Notes: a model not told the origin generated them from the letters alone. A stretch of DNA of 64,000 nucleotides from Planococcus ruber (GCF_022819085.1 NZ_JALHAG010000001.1:517395-581394); one strand, 5' to 3'. Shown: positions 49,489 to 58,301, counted from the first letter of the stretch. Program-made: numbers and translations.

Positions 49489-50031
49489 ATGAAAGTTGCA
49501 GTTATTGTCGGAAGTGTCCGGAAAGAATCGTTCAACCGCAAATTAGCGGAATATGTGAAAAACCGCTACGCGGATCGTTTTGAAATTGAAATTTTGGATC
49601 TGAGCGTTCTGCCTTTATACAACCAGGACATTGAAAACGACATGCCGCCGGAAATTGTCGAGTTTAAGAACAAAGTTAAAGAAGCAGATTCCGTTCTTTG
49701 GGTGACGCCTGAATACAATTCCACCATTCCTGGCGTCTTAGGAAATGCCATCGACTGGCTATCCCGCGTGGATAAAGTCATGATCGGGAAACCTTCATGG
49801 ATTATGGGCGCATCCATGGGCAATTTAGGGACCGTAAAAGCACAAATGCATTTACGCGATATTTTATTTGCAGCGGGCCTTCAATCACCGGTCTTAATCG
49901 GCAATGATGTCTACATCGGCGCTGTCCATACGAAAATGGATGCAGAAGGCAATCTTACCGATGAAGCAACGATTGCATATTTGGATATCGTTGTTGCCAA
50001 TTTCGAAAAATGGATGGAAAAATTTCTGTGA
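49489..50031 (+). CDS. NADPH-dependent FMN reductase family protein
   Basis: 180-residue flavodoxin-fold oxidoreductase, probably binding FMN and reducing quinones or azo compounds with NADPH. The phosphate loop GSVRKESFNRKLAEYV (residues 8-23) and the VTPEYNSTIPGVLGNAIDWLSR flavin motif are diagnostic. GAAAGAAGG precedes ATG 49489. It is separated from the next flavoprotein by a weak terminator. It is the first of three flavodoxin-fold genes in this half of the window. Confidence 0.9.
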   Translation: MKVAVIVGSVRKESFNRKLAEYVKNRYADRFEIEILDLSVLPLYNQDIENDMPPEIVEFKNKVKEADSVLWVTPEYNSTIPGVLGNAIDWLSRVDKVMIGKPSWIMGASMGNLGTVKAQMHLRDILFAAGLQSPVLIGNDVYIGAVHTKMDAEGNLTDEATIAYLDIVVANFEKWMEKFL

Positions 50032-50050
50032 AAAAATTCAGTAAAAAACC

Positions 50051-50083
50051 GCTGCGTCCATTTAAAAGACACAGCATTTTTTT
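50051..50083 (+). terminator. Terminator after the FMN reductase gene
   Basis: GCTG-C-GTC/GAC-A-CAGC imperfect stem, then a run of seven T. Confidence 0.7.
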
Positions 50084-50175
50084 AAGGTACATGGATAGGC
50101 TGTTTTGTTTTCGCGGACTAGGGAACACCTGATAATAGAAGCAAAAATGAATTTCAATACGGAAGGATGAGAGGC

Positions 50176-50799
50176 ATGCAGCCATTAAAAGCGCTATTCT
50201 TAAACTGTTCGCTGAAAAGTTCCGGAGAAACGTCCAACACGGAAGGGTTCATGAACGATGTCCAAGTGCATTACAATAGCCTCGGAGTGGAATCGGAAAT
50301 CGTCCGTTTAGCCGACTACCGCATTGCATTTGGCGTGCAAGAAGATATGGGCGGGGACGATCAATGGCCGGAAATTCTGGAAAAGGTCAAAGAAACGGAT
50401 ATTCTAATTATCGGAACGCCGATTTGGCTTGGCGAGAAAAGTTCGCTCGCTACAGTGGCCATTGAGCGCCTTTACGGCAGCAGCAGTGTAACGAACGACA
50501 AAGGGCAAGCCATTTTCTACAATAAAGTCGGTGGGGCTGTCATCACCGGAAATGAAGACGGTGCGAAGCACTCAGCGGCCTCGATCCTTTACGGATTGTC
50601 GCATATCGGTTTTTTGATTCCGCCGAATGTGGACGCCTACTGGGTGGGAGAAGCGGGGCCGGGCCCTTCTTATATCGAAGCAGGCCGGAATAATGACTTT
50701 ACAAAATCGGCGATCGAACGCTTGGCGTATAATACGTACCATTTAGCCGGCCTGTTGAAAAACAGCCCGATCCCAGCAGAAGGCAATACGCTGGAATAA
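50176..50799 (+). CDS. Flavodoxin family protein
   Basis: 207 residues. The phosphate-binding loop NCSLKSSGETSNTEGFMN (about 9-26) and the ILIIGTPIWLGEKSSLATVAIERL strand-loop define a WrbA/FMN-reductase-like fold. The central AVITGNEDGAKHSAASILYGLSHIGF segment resembles the NAD(P)H-dependent reductase family. ATG 50176 is chosen because AAGGATGAGAGG precedes it; ATG 50167 lies inside that site. It shares a bidirectional terminator with the convergent MFS gene. Confidence 0.86.
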   Translation: MQPLKALFLNCSLKSSGETSNTEGFMNDVQVHYNSLGVESEIVRLADYRIAFGVQEDMGGDDQWPEILEKVKETDILIIGTPIWLGEKSSLATVAIERLYGSSSVTNDKGQAIFYNKVGGAVITGNEDGAKHSAASILYGLSHIGFLIPPNVDAYWVGEAGPGPSYIEAGRNNDFTKSAIERLAYNTYHLAGLLKNSPIPAEGNTLE

Positions 50800-50822
50800 A
50801 TTAAAACAGTATAGAGGAAACA

Positions 50823-50862
50823 TAAAAAAACCAGTGAGGAAATTGCAGCCTCACTGGTTTTT
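50823..50862. terminator. Bidirectional terminator between the flavoprotein and MFS genes
   Basis: A 13-bp stem AAAACCAGTGAGG/CCTCACTGGTTTT with a 9-nt loop and T-runs on both strands. Confidence 0.92.
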
Positions 50863-50871
50863 ACGTTCAAA

Positions 50872-52047
50872 TTAGATTTTAGCTTTTGTGCCAAGCGCTA
50901 CTGGAGTCTTCCAGACGAACGCAAGCGCGATTCCAATGGCCAAAACGGCAGTGGCGAAATAGAAAGGATAGTTCAAATCGATGTCGAAAAGAATGCCGCC
51001 GATGATAGGCCCAATGATATTGCCGATGCTCGTGAACATGGAGTTCATGCCGCCGACAAATCCCTGTTCATTCCCGGCAATGCGGGAAAGGTACGTAGTA
51101 ACTGCCGGACGCATCAAATCGAATCCGGTAAACACGGTCATGGTCACTAAAAGAATCGCCCAGTAGCTCGTCACATACGTTAAGACGAGCACGAGGGCAG
51201 TGGAGATGATTAAGCTATAACGGATTAAACTAATTTCACCAATCCACCGGGTCAAACGGTCAAACAGCCCAACTTGGACGATGACTCCGACAATGGCGCC
51301 TAGCGAAATGACAATGGCGATATCTTTGGCAGTAAAGCCGAATTTATGGTCCACGAATAAAGCGAACAGCGATTCAAATGAAGCAAGTCCAAAAGAGGAA
51401 ATTAAAATGACCATGAATGCGATAAAATACATCGGTGCAAAGATTCTGCCGAATCCGCTTTTTTGAATCGGCTGATCGTCGTATTCATCATTTCGAGCCG
51501 GTTCTTTTAAGGTGATAAGCGACAGAATGGTCGCGAAAAGGCCAAATCCCGCTGCAAAGAAAAACGGAAGCCGGGTGCCGATTTCCGCTAGAAATCCGCC
51601 AATTCCCGGTCCGATGATAAATCCGGTGGAAATGGCTGCCGACATATAGCCCAATGCTTTCGGGCGTGTGTTGCTCGTTGTAATGTCAGCGATAAAAGCT
51701 GTGACAGCGGGCATGATGAATGCAGCACTGACGCCTCCTAGAATCCGTGAAACGAAAAGGACTTCTACATTTTCACCGATTCCGAAAAGAAGTTCGGATA
51801 TGCTGAAAATAAGCAAGCCGATGATGATCATCGGTTTACGGCCGAATTTGTCCACCCATTTCCCCGCGATGGGCGACATAATCAACTGAGCGAGGGCAAA
51901 TGCAGAAACCATATAGCCGACCACGGTCCCGGAAATATCCAATTCATTCATAATGGTAGGCGTTACCGGAATGACAAGGCCGATGCCTAAAAAGGCGATA
52001 AATAAGTTCAATAATAAAGTGGCTAAAACAAGTTTGTTGGTTTTCAC
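50872..52047 (-). CDS. MFS multidrug efflux transporter (NorA/Bmr type)
   Basis: 391-residue twelve-helix proton-driven exporter. Motif A reads GKWVDKFGRKPMIIIG between TM2 and TM3, and the drug-antiporter motif C region AAISTGFIIGPGIGGFLAE marks TM5. The start is GTG 52047 with AAAGGAGAAATC upstream. It follows the TetR gene in the same direction (57-nt gap), so both are probably produced from the TetR-controlled promoter and induced by an exported drug. The drug is unknown. Confidence 0.9.
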   Translation of the reverse strand: MKTNKLVLATLLLNLFIAFLGIGLVIPVTPTIMNELDISGTVVGYMVSAFALAQLIMSPIAGKWVDKFGRKPMIIIGLLIFSISELLFGIGENVEVLFVSRILGGVSAAFIMPAVTAFIADITTSNTRPKALGYMSAAISTGFIIGPGIGGFLAEIGTRLPFFFAAGFGLFATILSLITLKEPARNDEYDDQPIQKSGFGRIFAPMYFIAFMVILISSFGLASFESLFALFVDHKFGFTAKDIAIVISLGAIVGVIVQVGLFDRLTRWIGEISLIRYSLIISTALVLVLTYVTSYWAILLVTMTVFTGFDLMRPAVTTYLSRIAGNEQGFVGGMNSMFTSIGNIIGPIIGGILFDIDLNYPFYFATAVLAIGIALAFVWKTPVALGTKAKI

Positions 52048-52104
52048 ATAGATTTCTCCTTTAGATGATTAAGCAAAGTTAATCCGTCCAGATTTGTTGA
52101 TCCC

Positions 52105-52683
52105 TTAAAGCGAAAGGCCGCGCCAAAAAATGGGCCAAATGGCTTCAAGCCGCTTTTGGTATTGCTCCATTCCGCTGTATACAAGTTCCGTCATCGTTCC
52201 TTCGGCTATTGTGAGAAAAGCCAATGCCGCTTTGCTGTAATCTTCTTCGTACAGGACCCTTTCCTGGCGCTCCCGTTCCCGGAGCATCCGGGCAAGGTGG
52301 CGATGCATGTCCTCAAAAAAAGGATTGAATAGCTGGCCGACTTCTTTTTCCAGTTTCAGCGGGGGAAAATAAGCGGTCCGCAAGATAAACTTCATCTGGA
52401 CATTTTCATCCGATTCTTTCGCAAACCAGTGGAAATAGCCGAACAAGGTCTTTTCCAGCGATTGATTGCGCGAAAGATTAAAGTAGGAAGCCAATTGCGT
52501 TTTTTGGGATTCCATTGAATCGTGTAAAGCGGATAGGAACAGATCGTCTTTGCTTTTATAGTGGGCATAGATAGAGGGTTTTTTAATCCCGACTTCTTCA
52601 GCGATTTTACTGAGCGAGGCTCCTTCATAGCCTTCTTCCGCAAAGTGCTTCATCGCTGTTTCAAGTAATAGCATTGCTTTCAA
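52105..52683 (-). CDS. TetR family transcriptional regulator
   Basis: 192 residues. The N-terminal helix-turn-helix (ASLSKIAEEVGIKKPSIYAHYKSKDDLF, about 23-50) is clear, and the C-terminal ligand domain is helical and aromatic-rich. TTG 52683 with AGGAAGGTGAG upstream is the start. A perfect 20-bp palindrome overlaps this ribosome binding region and abuts the -10, so the protein probably represses its own gene and the downstream efflux gene. Ligand unknown. Confidence 0.92.
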   Translation of the reverse strand: MKAMLLLETAMKHFAEEGYEGASLSKIAEEVGIKKPSIYAHYKSKDDLFLSALHDSMESQKTQLASYFNLSRNQSLEKTLFGYFHWFAKESDENVQMKFILRTAYFPPLKLEKEVGQLFNPFFEDMHRHLARMLRERERQERVLYEEDYSKAALAFLTIAEGTMTELVYSGMEQYQKRLEAIWPIFWRGLSL

Positions 52684-52692
52684 TTTCTCACC

Positions 52693-52741
52693 TTCCTAAC
52701 GGTCGTTAGGAAATAATCTCATAAAAGATGCGCGTTGTCAA
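52693..52741 (-). promoter_or_regulatory. tetR promoter with palindromic TetR operator
   Basis: On the minus strand TTGACA (52741-52736), 17 bp, GATTAT (52718-52713), followed at once by the perfect palindrome TTCCTAACGACCGTTAGGAA (52712-52693; 8-bp arms), which reaches into the ribosome binding site. Confidence 0.72.
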
Positions 52742-52773
52742 ACGGAGAGGGAATACGAAATAGGGCAAAATAA

Positions 52774-52815
52774 AAACGGATGGGGAAAGGCATGCTTTCC
52801 CCATCCGTTTGATTG
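52774..52815 (-). terminator. Terminator after the 60-residue gene
   Basis: A 16-bp perfect stem (52774-52789 with 52795-52810) with GCATG loop and a T-run on the minus strand. Confidence 0.88.
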
Positions 52816-52826
52816 TTGTCGCCTCA

Positions 52827-53009
52827 TTAATTGCGCTGAATGTCACTCCAAGTATTGATCTCGTTCCAGGGAAGGTCAGAGAAGATGGATATCAAGTCGC
52901 TGCCTGTCCACTGCGCAACAGCGAGTATACTGCCGAAAAATAATAAAGCAGATGCGCCCACGATTAAATTCGCTTCCAGAGCGATTCGGAATTCACTTTT
53001 TTCGTTCAT
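52827..53009 (-). CDS. Small single-membrane-segment protein
   Basis: 60 residues: polar N-terminus, one hydrophobic helix (about 13-34), then a Trp-containing acidic tail. No family is recognised. Its stop is followed by a strong dedicated terminator, which supports that it is transcribed; AGGGGCC upstream of ATG 53009 is a modest ribosome binding site. Function unknown. Confidence 0.55.
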   Translation of the reverse strand: MNEKSEFRIALEANLIVGASALLFFGSILAVAQWTGSDLISIFSDLPWNEINTWSDIQRN

Positions 53010-53101
53010 GTTATTGGCCCCTTATGCGCCTCGTTTCTTCTATTAAAAAGCAACGAGGCGACGTTGTTTTTTAATAGTTGAATTTGAAGGTGAAGAGGGC
53101 C

Positions 53102-53437
53102 TTAGGAGAGATAATTGGATTGGTGGTGGATCACGTGGATAAATCCTAAAAACACAGCGTTCCTAAAAAACGGAACTTCTGGTTTGCTGAAGGAGGTTTC
53201 AGCTCGAACTAAAAATGGCCTCGGCAGAACGGCTGCAGGCGTTTGCTTTTCCCATTTTTGGACAAGCATCAAGGTAGAGGGGCTGAGGGCGTCCACTTTT
53301 GTGACGATCTTCATTGAAGAAATAACCGGTTCTTCTTTAAACGGTTGGGAAGGCAGCTGGTTTGCTTCCTGAACCGGGTTTGCGAATAGGAAAAAACACA
53401 ACAAAATCATTATTTCTGCGATGGCCACTTTTTTCAT
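53102..53437 (-). CDS. Small predicted secreted hypothetical protein
   Basis: 111 residues with an N-terminal signal peptide-like segment (basic KK, hydrophobic IAEIMILLCFFLFA). The mature part is polar with Pro and Lys, without a recognised domain; no lipobox is present. GAAAGGAGTTGAG lies upstream of ATG 53437, an excellent site. The opposite-strand frame in this stretch has no comparable site. Called mainly on start context and signal peptide. Confidence 0.6.
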   Translation of the reverse strand: MKKVAIAEIMILLCFFLFANPVQEANQLPSQPFKEEPVISSMKIVTKVDALSPSTLMLVQKWEKQTPAAVLPRPFLVRAETSFSKPEVPFFRNAVFLGFIHVIHHQSNYLS

Positions 53438-53580
53438 TTTCTCAACTCCTTTCGTTTCTAATCATATTCAATCAGGGTCTTGAAAAGCAAGATTAAAATA
53501 TAGAAAAAGGAGTAAGTATAAAATAGGAATATATGGTAAGCTATTGGTATCTAATGAAATTTTTATGTACAAGGAGCCGA

Positions 53581-53667
53581 ATGGACTATTTTTCCTTCTA
53601 TTCCTTGATAGTTTCCTTTATAGAACGGAGTAATGACAATGGCAAAAGAGACGACCGGAAACTCTAA
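53581..53667 (+). CDS. Possible 28-residue upstream ORF overlapping the kinase start
   Basis: ATG 53581 has AAGGAG close upstream and runs 28 codons to TAA 53667, ending 26 nt inside the kinase gene in another frame. The first half is hydrophobic and aromatic, the second charged. Could be a regulatory or coupling peptide, or chance. Confidence 0.25.
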   Translation: MDYFSFYSLIVSFIERSNDNGKRDDRKL

Positions 53668-55681
53668 GATTTTTGAAATCACAAAAATCATCAATAAAAA
53701 ACTTGAATTGAATGAAGTTTTGGATTATGTGACTTCTGCGATATCAGAAGAGATCATCCAATGCGATGCTGTTGGAATTTTCCTTCCGGTTGGCGATGGC
53801 ACGTTCAGAGGCAGCGCAGGCAAGCCGGATTATATGAATGGCATGTCCATTTATTCATTGGTCATTGACCCGGAAACGGATCTTTTAGCCAAAGAATTAA
53901 TTGAGGCCAAAAAAACCATTTATATCGAAGATGCCCTGCATGATCCCAGGCCGGACCCTAAAGTCTGTGAAGCGCTGCGGATCAAATCGTTATTAGCCTT
54001 GCCGATTATCTATAAAGAAGAAATGCTCGGAATGGTCCAGTTGTTTTACTTTAACCAGATTCAAATGGATGAATCCGAACTGCAAAGTGCAGAAGCTTAC
54101 GTGAATATGGCGGCCATTGCCATCCAGAACGCAAAAAACTTGGAGCAAAAAGAAAAAGTGGTCAGCGAGAAACAGCTTTTATTGGATGCAAACCGGGAAC
54201 TTTCAGCTTGTTCTTCCATCAAAGACTGCTTAACGATCAGTTTTTCCTACGTGCGAAAAATTTGGGGCAGCCGGAATGCCGCTTTGCACATCCGGGACGG
54301 CAGCACTTCAGAAATTGCAATTGCAAAAGTCAGCGAAAACTCCCTATGGCCAATGGAAGAATGGACTTCAAGCATGAATGAAAAAACGGGCCAAGTCTTT
54401 AGGCCGACATTGCATGAAGTGTTCCGCAACAAGGAGATGGCGATCATTCCGCTGGACGGCAAGCGCAGAGTCCTGTTATTCCCGATGATTTCCAGAGGGA
54501 AGGTGCTGGGCGTTTTAACCGTGGAATCCTTTTTCGAAAAAACGATTTCGCTGAACAATCCGGACATTCAGTTGGTCCAATCCATTTTGGATGCCACTGC
54601 CATCAATTTTGATAACCTTTGGCAGATGGAACAGCTGGAGGAACTCGTGGATGAACGGACGAAAGAATTGGCAAATGCCAATGAACGTGTGACCGATGTG
54701 ATTGAAAGCATCACCGATGGCTTTTTCGCACTCAACAAAGAATGGAAGTTTATCTATATCAATAAGCATCAGCCGCTGCCAAAAGGAATGGAGCCGAGTG
54801 ATATCCTCGGCCAATCGATTTGGGAGACATTTCCTGAATTGGCTGAGACGGCTATGTTCGAACAATTCCATAAGGCGATGTTTGACCGAGTGCCAGTCCA
54901 TTTCGAGTTGTCTTCCCCATCCGGTGTTTTCTGGCAGGAAATGGTGGCTTATCCATACGATGAAGGAATTTGCTGCTTGTCCAAAAACATAACGGAAAAA
55001 AAGAACTTCGAGAAAGAATTGAAGCGCCTGGCCAACCTGGAGCTGATTGGCCATATGGCGGCTGGGATCAGCCATGAAATTCGCAATCCGATGACCACTG
55101 TCCGAGGCTTTCTGCAATTGTTGACGATGGAAGATTTGGGCGAGCACAAGAAATACTTTAAATTGATGATCGATGAACTCGACCGCGCCAATTCGATTAT
55201 CACGAAATTCCTGGCCATGGGCAATATCAACAAATCCGATTTGAAAAAATCTGATTTGAACGCATTGATCTACGATGTGGCACCTTTGCTGGAAATTGAT
55301 ACGATCAACCAAAACAAATTGATCGATATCCAGACATCTCAGATTCCGGAGCTTTTCCTGAATCCGGATGAAATCAAGCAATTGCTGATCAATCTATGCC
55401 GTAATGGGTTGGAAGCGATGGAAGCCGGAAAGACCCTTTCCATTTCCACCTATATGAAAGAAGACGGCGACGTCGTGTTGGAAGTGCGGGATCAAGGAAC
55501 GGGAATTGAAAAAGAGATTCTGGAAAAACTGGGAACGCCGTTCTACACGACAAAAGACAATGGCACAGGGCTTGGCCTTGGAGTCTCCTACGGAATCGCA
55601 GCAAGGCATAATGCAAAAATCGAGATCGAGACCAGTCCGGAAGGGACCGTATTCTACACACTGTTCAAACCGATGTTCTGA
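53639..55681 (+). CDS. GAF-GAF-PAS sensor histidine kinase
   Basis: 680 residues, soluble. Two GAF domains (about 18-170 and 185-330), a short coiled linker, a PAS domain (about 345-455), then HisKA with GHMAAGISHEIRNPMTTVRGF (phosphoacceptor His479) and a HATPase_c domain with N-box LLINLCRNGLEAME, G1 VRDQGTGIE and G2 GTGLGLGVSYGI. The output half resembles KinA-like sporulation kinases. ATG 53639 is preferred over 53633 because GGAG is 8 nt upstream. No response regulator is adjacent, so it is an orphan that may feed a distant regulator such as Spo0F-type proteins. Confidence 0.93.
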   Translation: MAKETTGNSKIFEITKIINKKLELNEVLDYVTSAISEEIIQCDAVGIFLPVGDGTFRGSAGKPDYMNGMSIYSLVIDPETDLLAKELIEAKKTIYIEDALHDPRPDPKVCEALRIKSLLALPIIYKEEMLGMVQLFYFNQIQMDESELQSAEAYVNMAAIAIQNAKNLEQKEKVVSEKQLLLDANRELSACSSIKDCLTISFSYVRKIWGSRNAALHIRDGSTSEIAIAKVSENSLWPMEEWTSSMNEKTGQVFRPTLHEVFRNKEMAIIPLDGKRRVLLFPMISRGKVLGVLTVESFFEKTISLNNPDIQLVQSILDATAINFDNLWQMEQLEELVDERTKELANANERVTDVIESITDGFFALNKEWKFIYINKHQPLPKGMEPSDILGQSIWETFPELAETAMFEQFHKAMFDRVPVHFELSSPSGVFWQEMVAYPYDEGICCLSKNITEKKNFEKELKRLANLELIGHMAAGISHEIRNPMTTVRGFLQLLTMEDLGEHKKYFKLMIDELDRANSIITKFLAMGNINKSDLKKSDLNALIYDVAPLLEIDTINQNKLIDIQTSQIPELFLNPDEIKQLLINLCRNGLEAMEAGKTLSISTYMKEDGDVVLEVRDQGTGIEKEILEKLGTPFYTTKDNGTGLGLGVSYGIAARHNAKIEIETSPEGTVFYTLFKPMF

Positions 55682-55696
55682 ATTCATGGCTAGAGA

Positions 55697-55727
55697 GAAG
55701 CTGCTTCATAAAAGCAGCTTCTTTTTT
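55697..55727 (+). terminator. Terminator after the histidine kinase
   Basis: GAAGCTGCTT/AAGCAGCTTC with a 5-nt loop, then TTTTTT. Confidence 0.92.
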
Positions 55728-55859
55728 CGTTCCTTGCAATATTGTAAGCATAGCGTCATCTAGAACGAACGAAACTTCTCGCGCAGCCTCTTATACTAAA
55801 GTTAATAAAGGACGAGCTTCTGAAAGACGCATGTTCTTAATTGAAAGGGGGAAATTCAT

Positions 55860-56465
55860 ATGAAGAAAATGACATTGATCGGTGCATCCGCTATTCTGGC
55901 AGGAACTTTGCTTTCAGGATGCGGATGGTTCGATAAAGCGAACGGCCTAATTGTATACGGGGATGAACCGAATATCGAAGAGGTATTGGAGCAAGAACAG
56001 GCGGCTATTGAAGATAAAAAAGAAGAAATCAACATGGTCAGCGACGATCAGTATCAAATTAAAATAGTGGAAGATAACGGCGAAAAAGTTATGGTGCTAA
56101 GTGAACAGACGGCGCAAGCTTTGGTTGATAAGGAATTGCTGAGAGAAGTAATCAGAGGAGACAAGACGGAAGCACTAAAAAGCGTGCCTGATTTAGCGAA
56201 AGGCGAAGCGGTGCTTTATGCAAAAGAGGAGCAGGAAAGGTTGACAATTGGCGGGCAGGAGTTGAAAGCGGAATACGGCAGCAACTCGATTATCGGTGAT
56301 GGCAGGGCCTATGTGGATAAATTCCTGGTAGTGTACGATGCGGACTGGGAGGCAGTAGCCGGAGAAGAAAAAATAATGGCGGTTCTGGAATACGAAAAGG
56401 ATCCAAGTGTTCGGATGATGCAATACGATGTAGAAGGCAATCAGTTAGTCCAAATCAAAGGTTGA
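55860..56465 (+). CDS. Predicted lipoprotein of unknown function
   Basis: 201 residues with a type II signal peptide: MKKMTLIGASAILAGTLLSGC, where LSGC is the lipobox and Cys21 would be lipidated. The mature protein is acidic, with a helical first part and a beta-rich end; no domain is recognised. AAAGGGGGAAATTCAT precedes ATG 55860. It precedes the bce genes but is separated by a terminator, so a functional link is uncertain. Confidence 0.82.
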   Translation: MKKMTLIGASAILAGTLLSGCGWFDKANGLIVYGDEPNIEEVLEQEQAAIEDKKEEINMVSDDQYQIKIVEDNGEKVMVLSEQTAQALVDKELLREVIRGDKTEALKSVPDLAKGEAVLYAKEEQERLTIGGQELKAEYGSNSIIGDGRAYVDKFLVVYDADWEAVAGEEKIMAVLEYEKDPSVRMMQYDVEGNQLVQIKG

Positions 56466-56471
56466 TCAACC

Positions 56472-56504
56472 AGGCCTTGCCCTTAACCGGGCGGGGCCTT
56501 TTGG
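56472..56504 (+). terminator. Terminator after the lipoprotein gene
   Basis: GGCCTTGCCC/GGGCGGGGCC with 6-nt loop and a short TTTT. Confidence 0.75.
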
Positions 56505-56512
56505 CGTTGTCG

Positions 56513-56542
56513 TTGCTTGTCGATTCGGATTTCCAGTAGAAT
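56513..56542 (+). promoter_or_regulatory. Candidate promoter of bceRS
   Basis: TTGCTT (56513-56518), 18 bp, TAGAAT (56537-56542). Confidence 0.35.
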
Positions 56543-56575
56543 GTAAGAAAGAAAGGGCGTGTGTGGGTGATGGAT

Positions 56576-57253
56576 ATGAAAGTGTACATCGTAGAAGACG
56601 ATCCGGCAATCTTTCAAGCGCTGAAAGAAGGGCTGCAAAAATGGGGGCTTGAAGCGGTCGGACCTGAAAGTTTCCAGGAAATTTTAACAGGGTTTATGGA
56701 ACAGAAACCGCATCTGGTCATCATGGATATCCAGTTGCCGGTTTACGATGGATTCCATTGGTGCCGTGAAATCCGGTCGATTTCCAAAGTGCCGATCATC
56801 TTTCTTTCTTCGCGCGACCACCCGATGGATATGGTAATGGCGATGCAGATGGGGGCCGATGATTATGTGCAAAAGCCGTTCCATTCAGACGTCCTGATTG
56901 CCAAAATCCAAGCGACGCTGCGGCGCGTCTATTCCTACGGTGAAGAATCCTCCGATGTAAAAGAATGGAACGGCGCCGTCATCGATTTAAAACGCGGCCT
57001 GATTCGGCGAGATGAAAGGGAAGTCGAATTGACGAAAAACGAATTTTTCATTTTAAGTGTACTGGTCGATGCGAAAGATGAAATCGTTTCACGTGATGAA
57101 TTGATCCGTAAATTGTGGGACGATGAACGGTTTGTCAACGACAATACGTTAACGGTGAATGTCACGAGGCTTCGGCAAAAACTTGCGGAACTCGATTTAG
57201 GCGACGCCATTATCACGAAAAAAGGGCTTGGCTATGTGGCCGTCACTTTTTAG
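56576..57253 (+). CDS. bceR: BceR-type response regulator
   Basis: OmpR-family regulator, 225 residues. The receiver domain has acidic pair EDD (residues 8-10), phosphoacceptor Asp51 in VIMDIQLP and the KPF lysine near 104; a winged-helix DNA-binding domain follows (about 130-225, ELTKNEFFILSVLVDAKDE and VNVTRLRQKLAELDL). ATG 56570 and GTG 56561 are alternative in-frame starts. It opens a four-gene unit with kinase and ABC transporter, the Bce/Psd module that senses cell-wall peptide antibiotics. Confidence 0.9.
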   Translation: MKVYIVEDDPAIFQALKEGLQKWGLEAVGPESFQEILTGFMEQKPHLVIMDIQLPVYDGFHWCREIRSISKVPIIFLSSRDHPMDMVMAMQMGADDYVQKPFHSDVLIAKIQATLRRVYSYGEESSDVKEWNGAVIDLKRGLIRRDEREVELTKNEFFILSVLVDAKDEIVSRDELIRKLWDDERFVNDNTLTVNVTRLRQKLAELDLGDAIITKKGLGYVAVTF

Positions 57254-57267
57254 AAAAGAGGGATTCG

Positions 57268-58290
57268 ATGTTCTTGCGTTTTTTGCGCGACCGGATGAGC
57301 TGGATCTTTTTCATCATTTTTGTATTGGGTGCCATTGACTTGTTGCTGTGGCTGGATCCTGGGATTGATGTTGCGGCATCCTCCATTTTATATATGAACG
57401 CTTTAGTGATCGTTTCTCTTGTTTGCTTTATCCTTTGGCGCTACTTCAAAGAAACCGCTTATGTAAAAGAACTGGCTTCTATGGATGAAACGAACGGCAT
57501 GGCTTGGGTCGAAGCTCTGCCGGATGCTGGATTTAAACAAGAAGAAATCATCAATGACCTGTTAATCGAAAAGGGAATGCAATTCGCAGGACAGCTTGAG
57601 GAAGTTCGGAAAAACAGCATGATTCAAGTCGATTATACAGCGGCTTGGGTGCATGAAGCGAAAGCGCCGCTGACGGCCATGAAACTGATCATTGATTCGA
57701 ATCGGGACATGCCGGCTGCAAGTCGAATTGAAGCGGAATGGCTGCGGATCTATTTACTGATCGACCAGCAATTATACATAAGCCGGCTGCCGACACTCGA
57801 AAGCGATTATGCTTTGGAAGAAGTAGAATTAAAAGAACTGGTTTCAGCCGAAATCCGTGAATTGATGTCCTGGTGTTTAGAGAAGAACGTGGAAGTCGAA
57901 ATGGATGGGCTGGAACAGAGCGTGATAACGGACAGAAAGTGGAGCCGTTTTGCCCTGCGGCAAATTCTTTCAAATGCCGTTAAGTACAGCCCGGACAGCG
58001 GAACGATCGCCATTTCCGTGCGAACCGCAGAATCAGGGCATACAGTGTTAATAGTGAAAGATCAAGGGCCGGGCATTGCTCCGCACGATTTGCCGAGAAT
58101 TTTCGATAAAGGTTTTACAGGCTCGAACGGCCGAATCCAGAATGCAGCAACGGGCCTCGGCTTGTATCTGGCGAAGATGGTGGCAGAGAAAATCGGCATC
58201 CAGTTGAACGCCAAATCCGAATTGGCAAAAGGAACAACGATGGAATTGGCCTTTTCCATGGAAAACGAATTCGATCATATCCGTAAGTGA
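57268..58290 (+). CDS. bceS: BceS-type intramembrane-sensing histidine kinase
   Basis: 340 residues. Two membrane helices (about 12-32 and 40-58) are joined by only a few external residues, the intramembrane-sensing design that relies on the BceB transporter for input. The H-box AAWVHEAKAPLTAMKLI places phosphoacceptor His129, and the HATPase_c domain has N-box ILSNAVKYS, G1 KDQGPGIA and G2 ATGLGLYLA. It begins 14 nt after bceR. Phosphorylates BceR on transporter activation. Confidence 0.92.
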   Translation: MFLRFLRDRMSWIFFIIFVLGAIDLLLWLDPGIDVAASSILYMNALVIVSLVCFILWRYFKETAYVKELASMDETNGMAWVEALPDAGFKQEEIINDLLIEKGMQFAGQLEEVRKNSMIQVDYTAAWVHEAKAPLTAMKLIIDSNRDMPAASRIEAEWLRIYLLIDQQLYISRLPTLESDYALEEVELKELVSAEIRELMSWCLEKNVEVEMDGLEQSVITDRKWSRFALRQILSNAVKYSPDSGTIAISVRTAESGHTVLIVKDQGPGIAPHDLPRIFDKGFTGSNGRIQNAATGLGLYLAKMVAEKIGIQLNAKSELAKGTTMELAFSMENEFDHIRK

Positions 58291-58301
58291 CGGCATTGTC
58301 A
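58288..58301 (+). promoter_or_regulatory. Candidate BceR-binding site before bceA
   Basis: TGAC-GGCATT-GTCA palindrome overlaps the bceS stop codon about 100 bp before bceA. A TACGAT (58356-58361) -10-like hexamer without a good -35 follows, fitting an activator-dependent promoter. Confidence 0.35.

Noticed and set aside
53115..53372. 85-residue plus-strand open frame
   Set aside because: It is the shadow of the minus-strand secreted protein gene, which has a far better ribosome binding site and a signal peptide.
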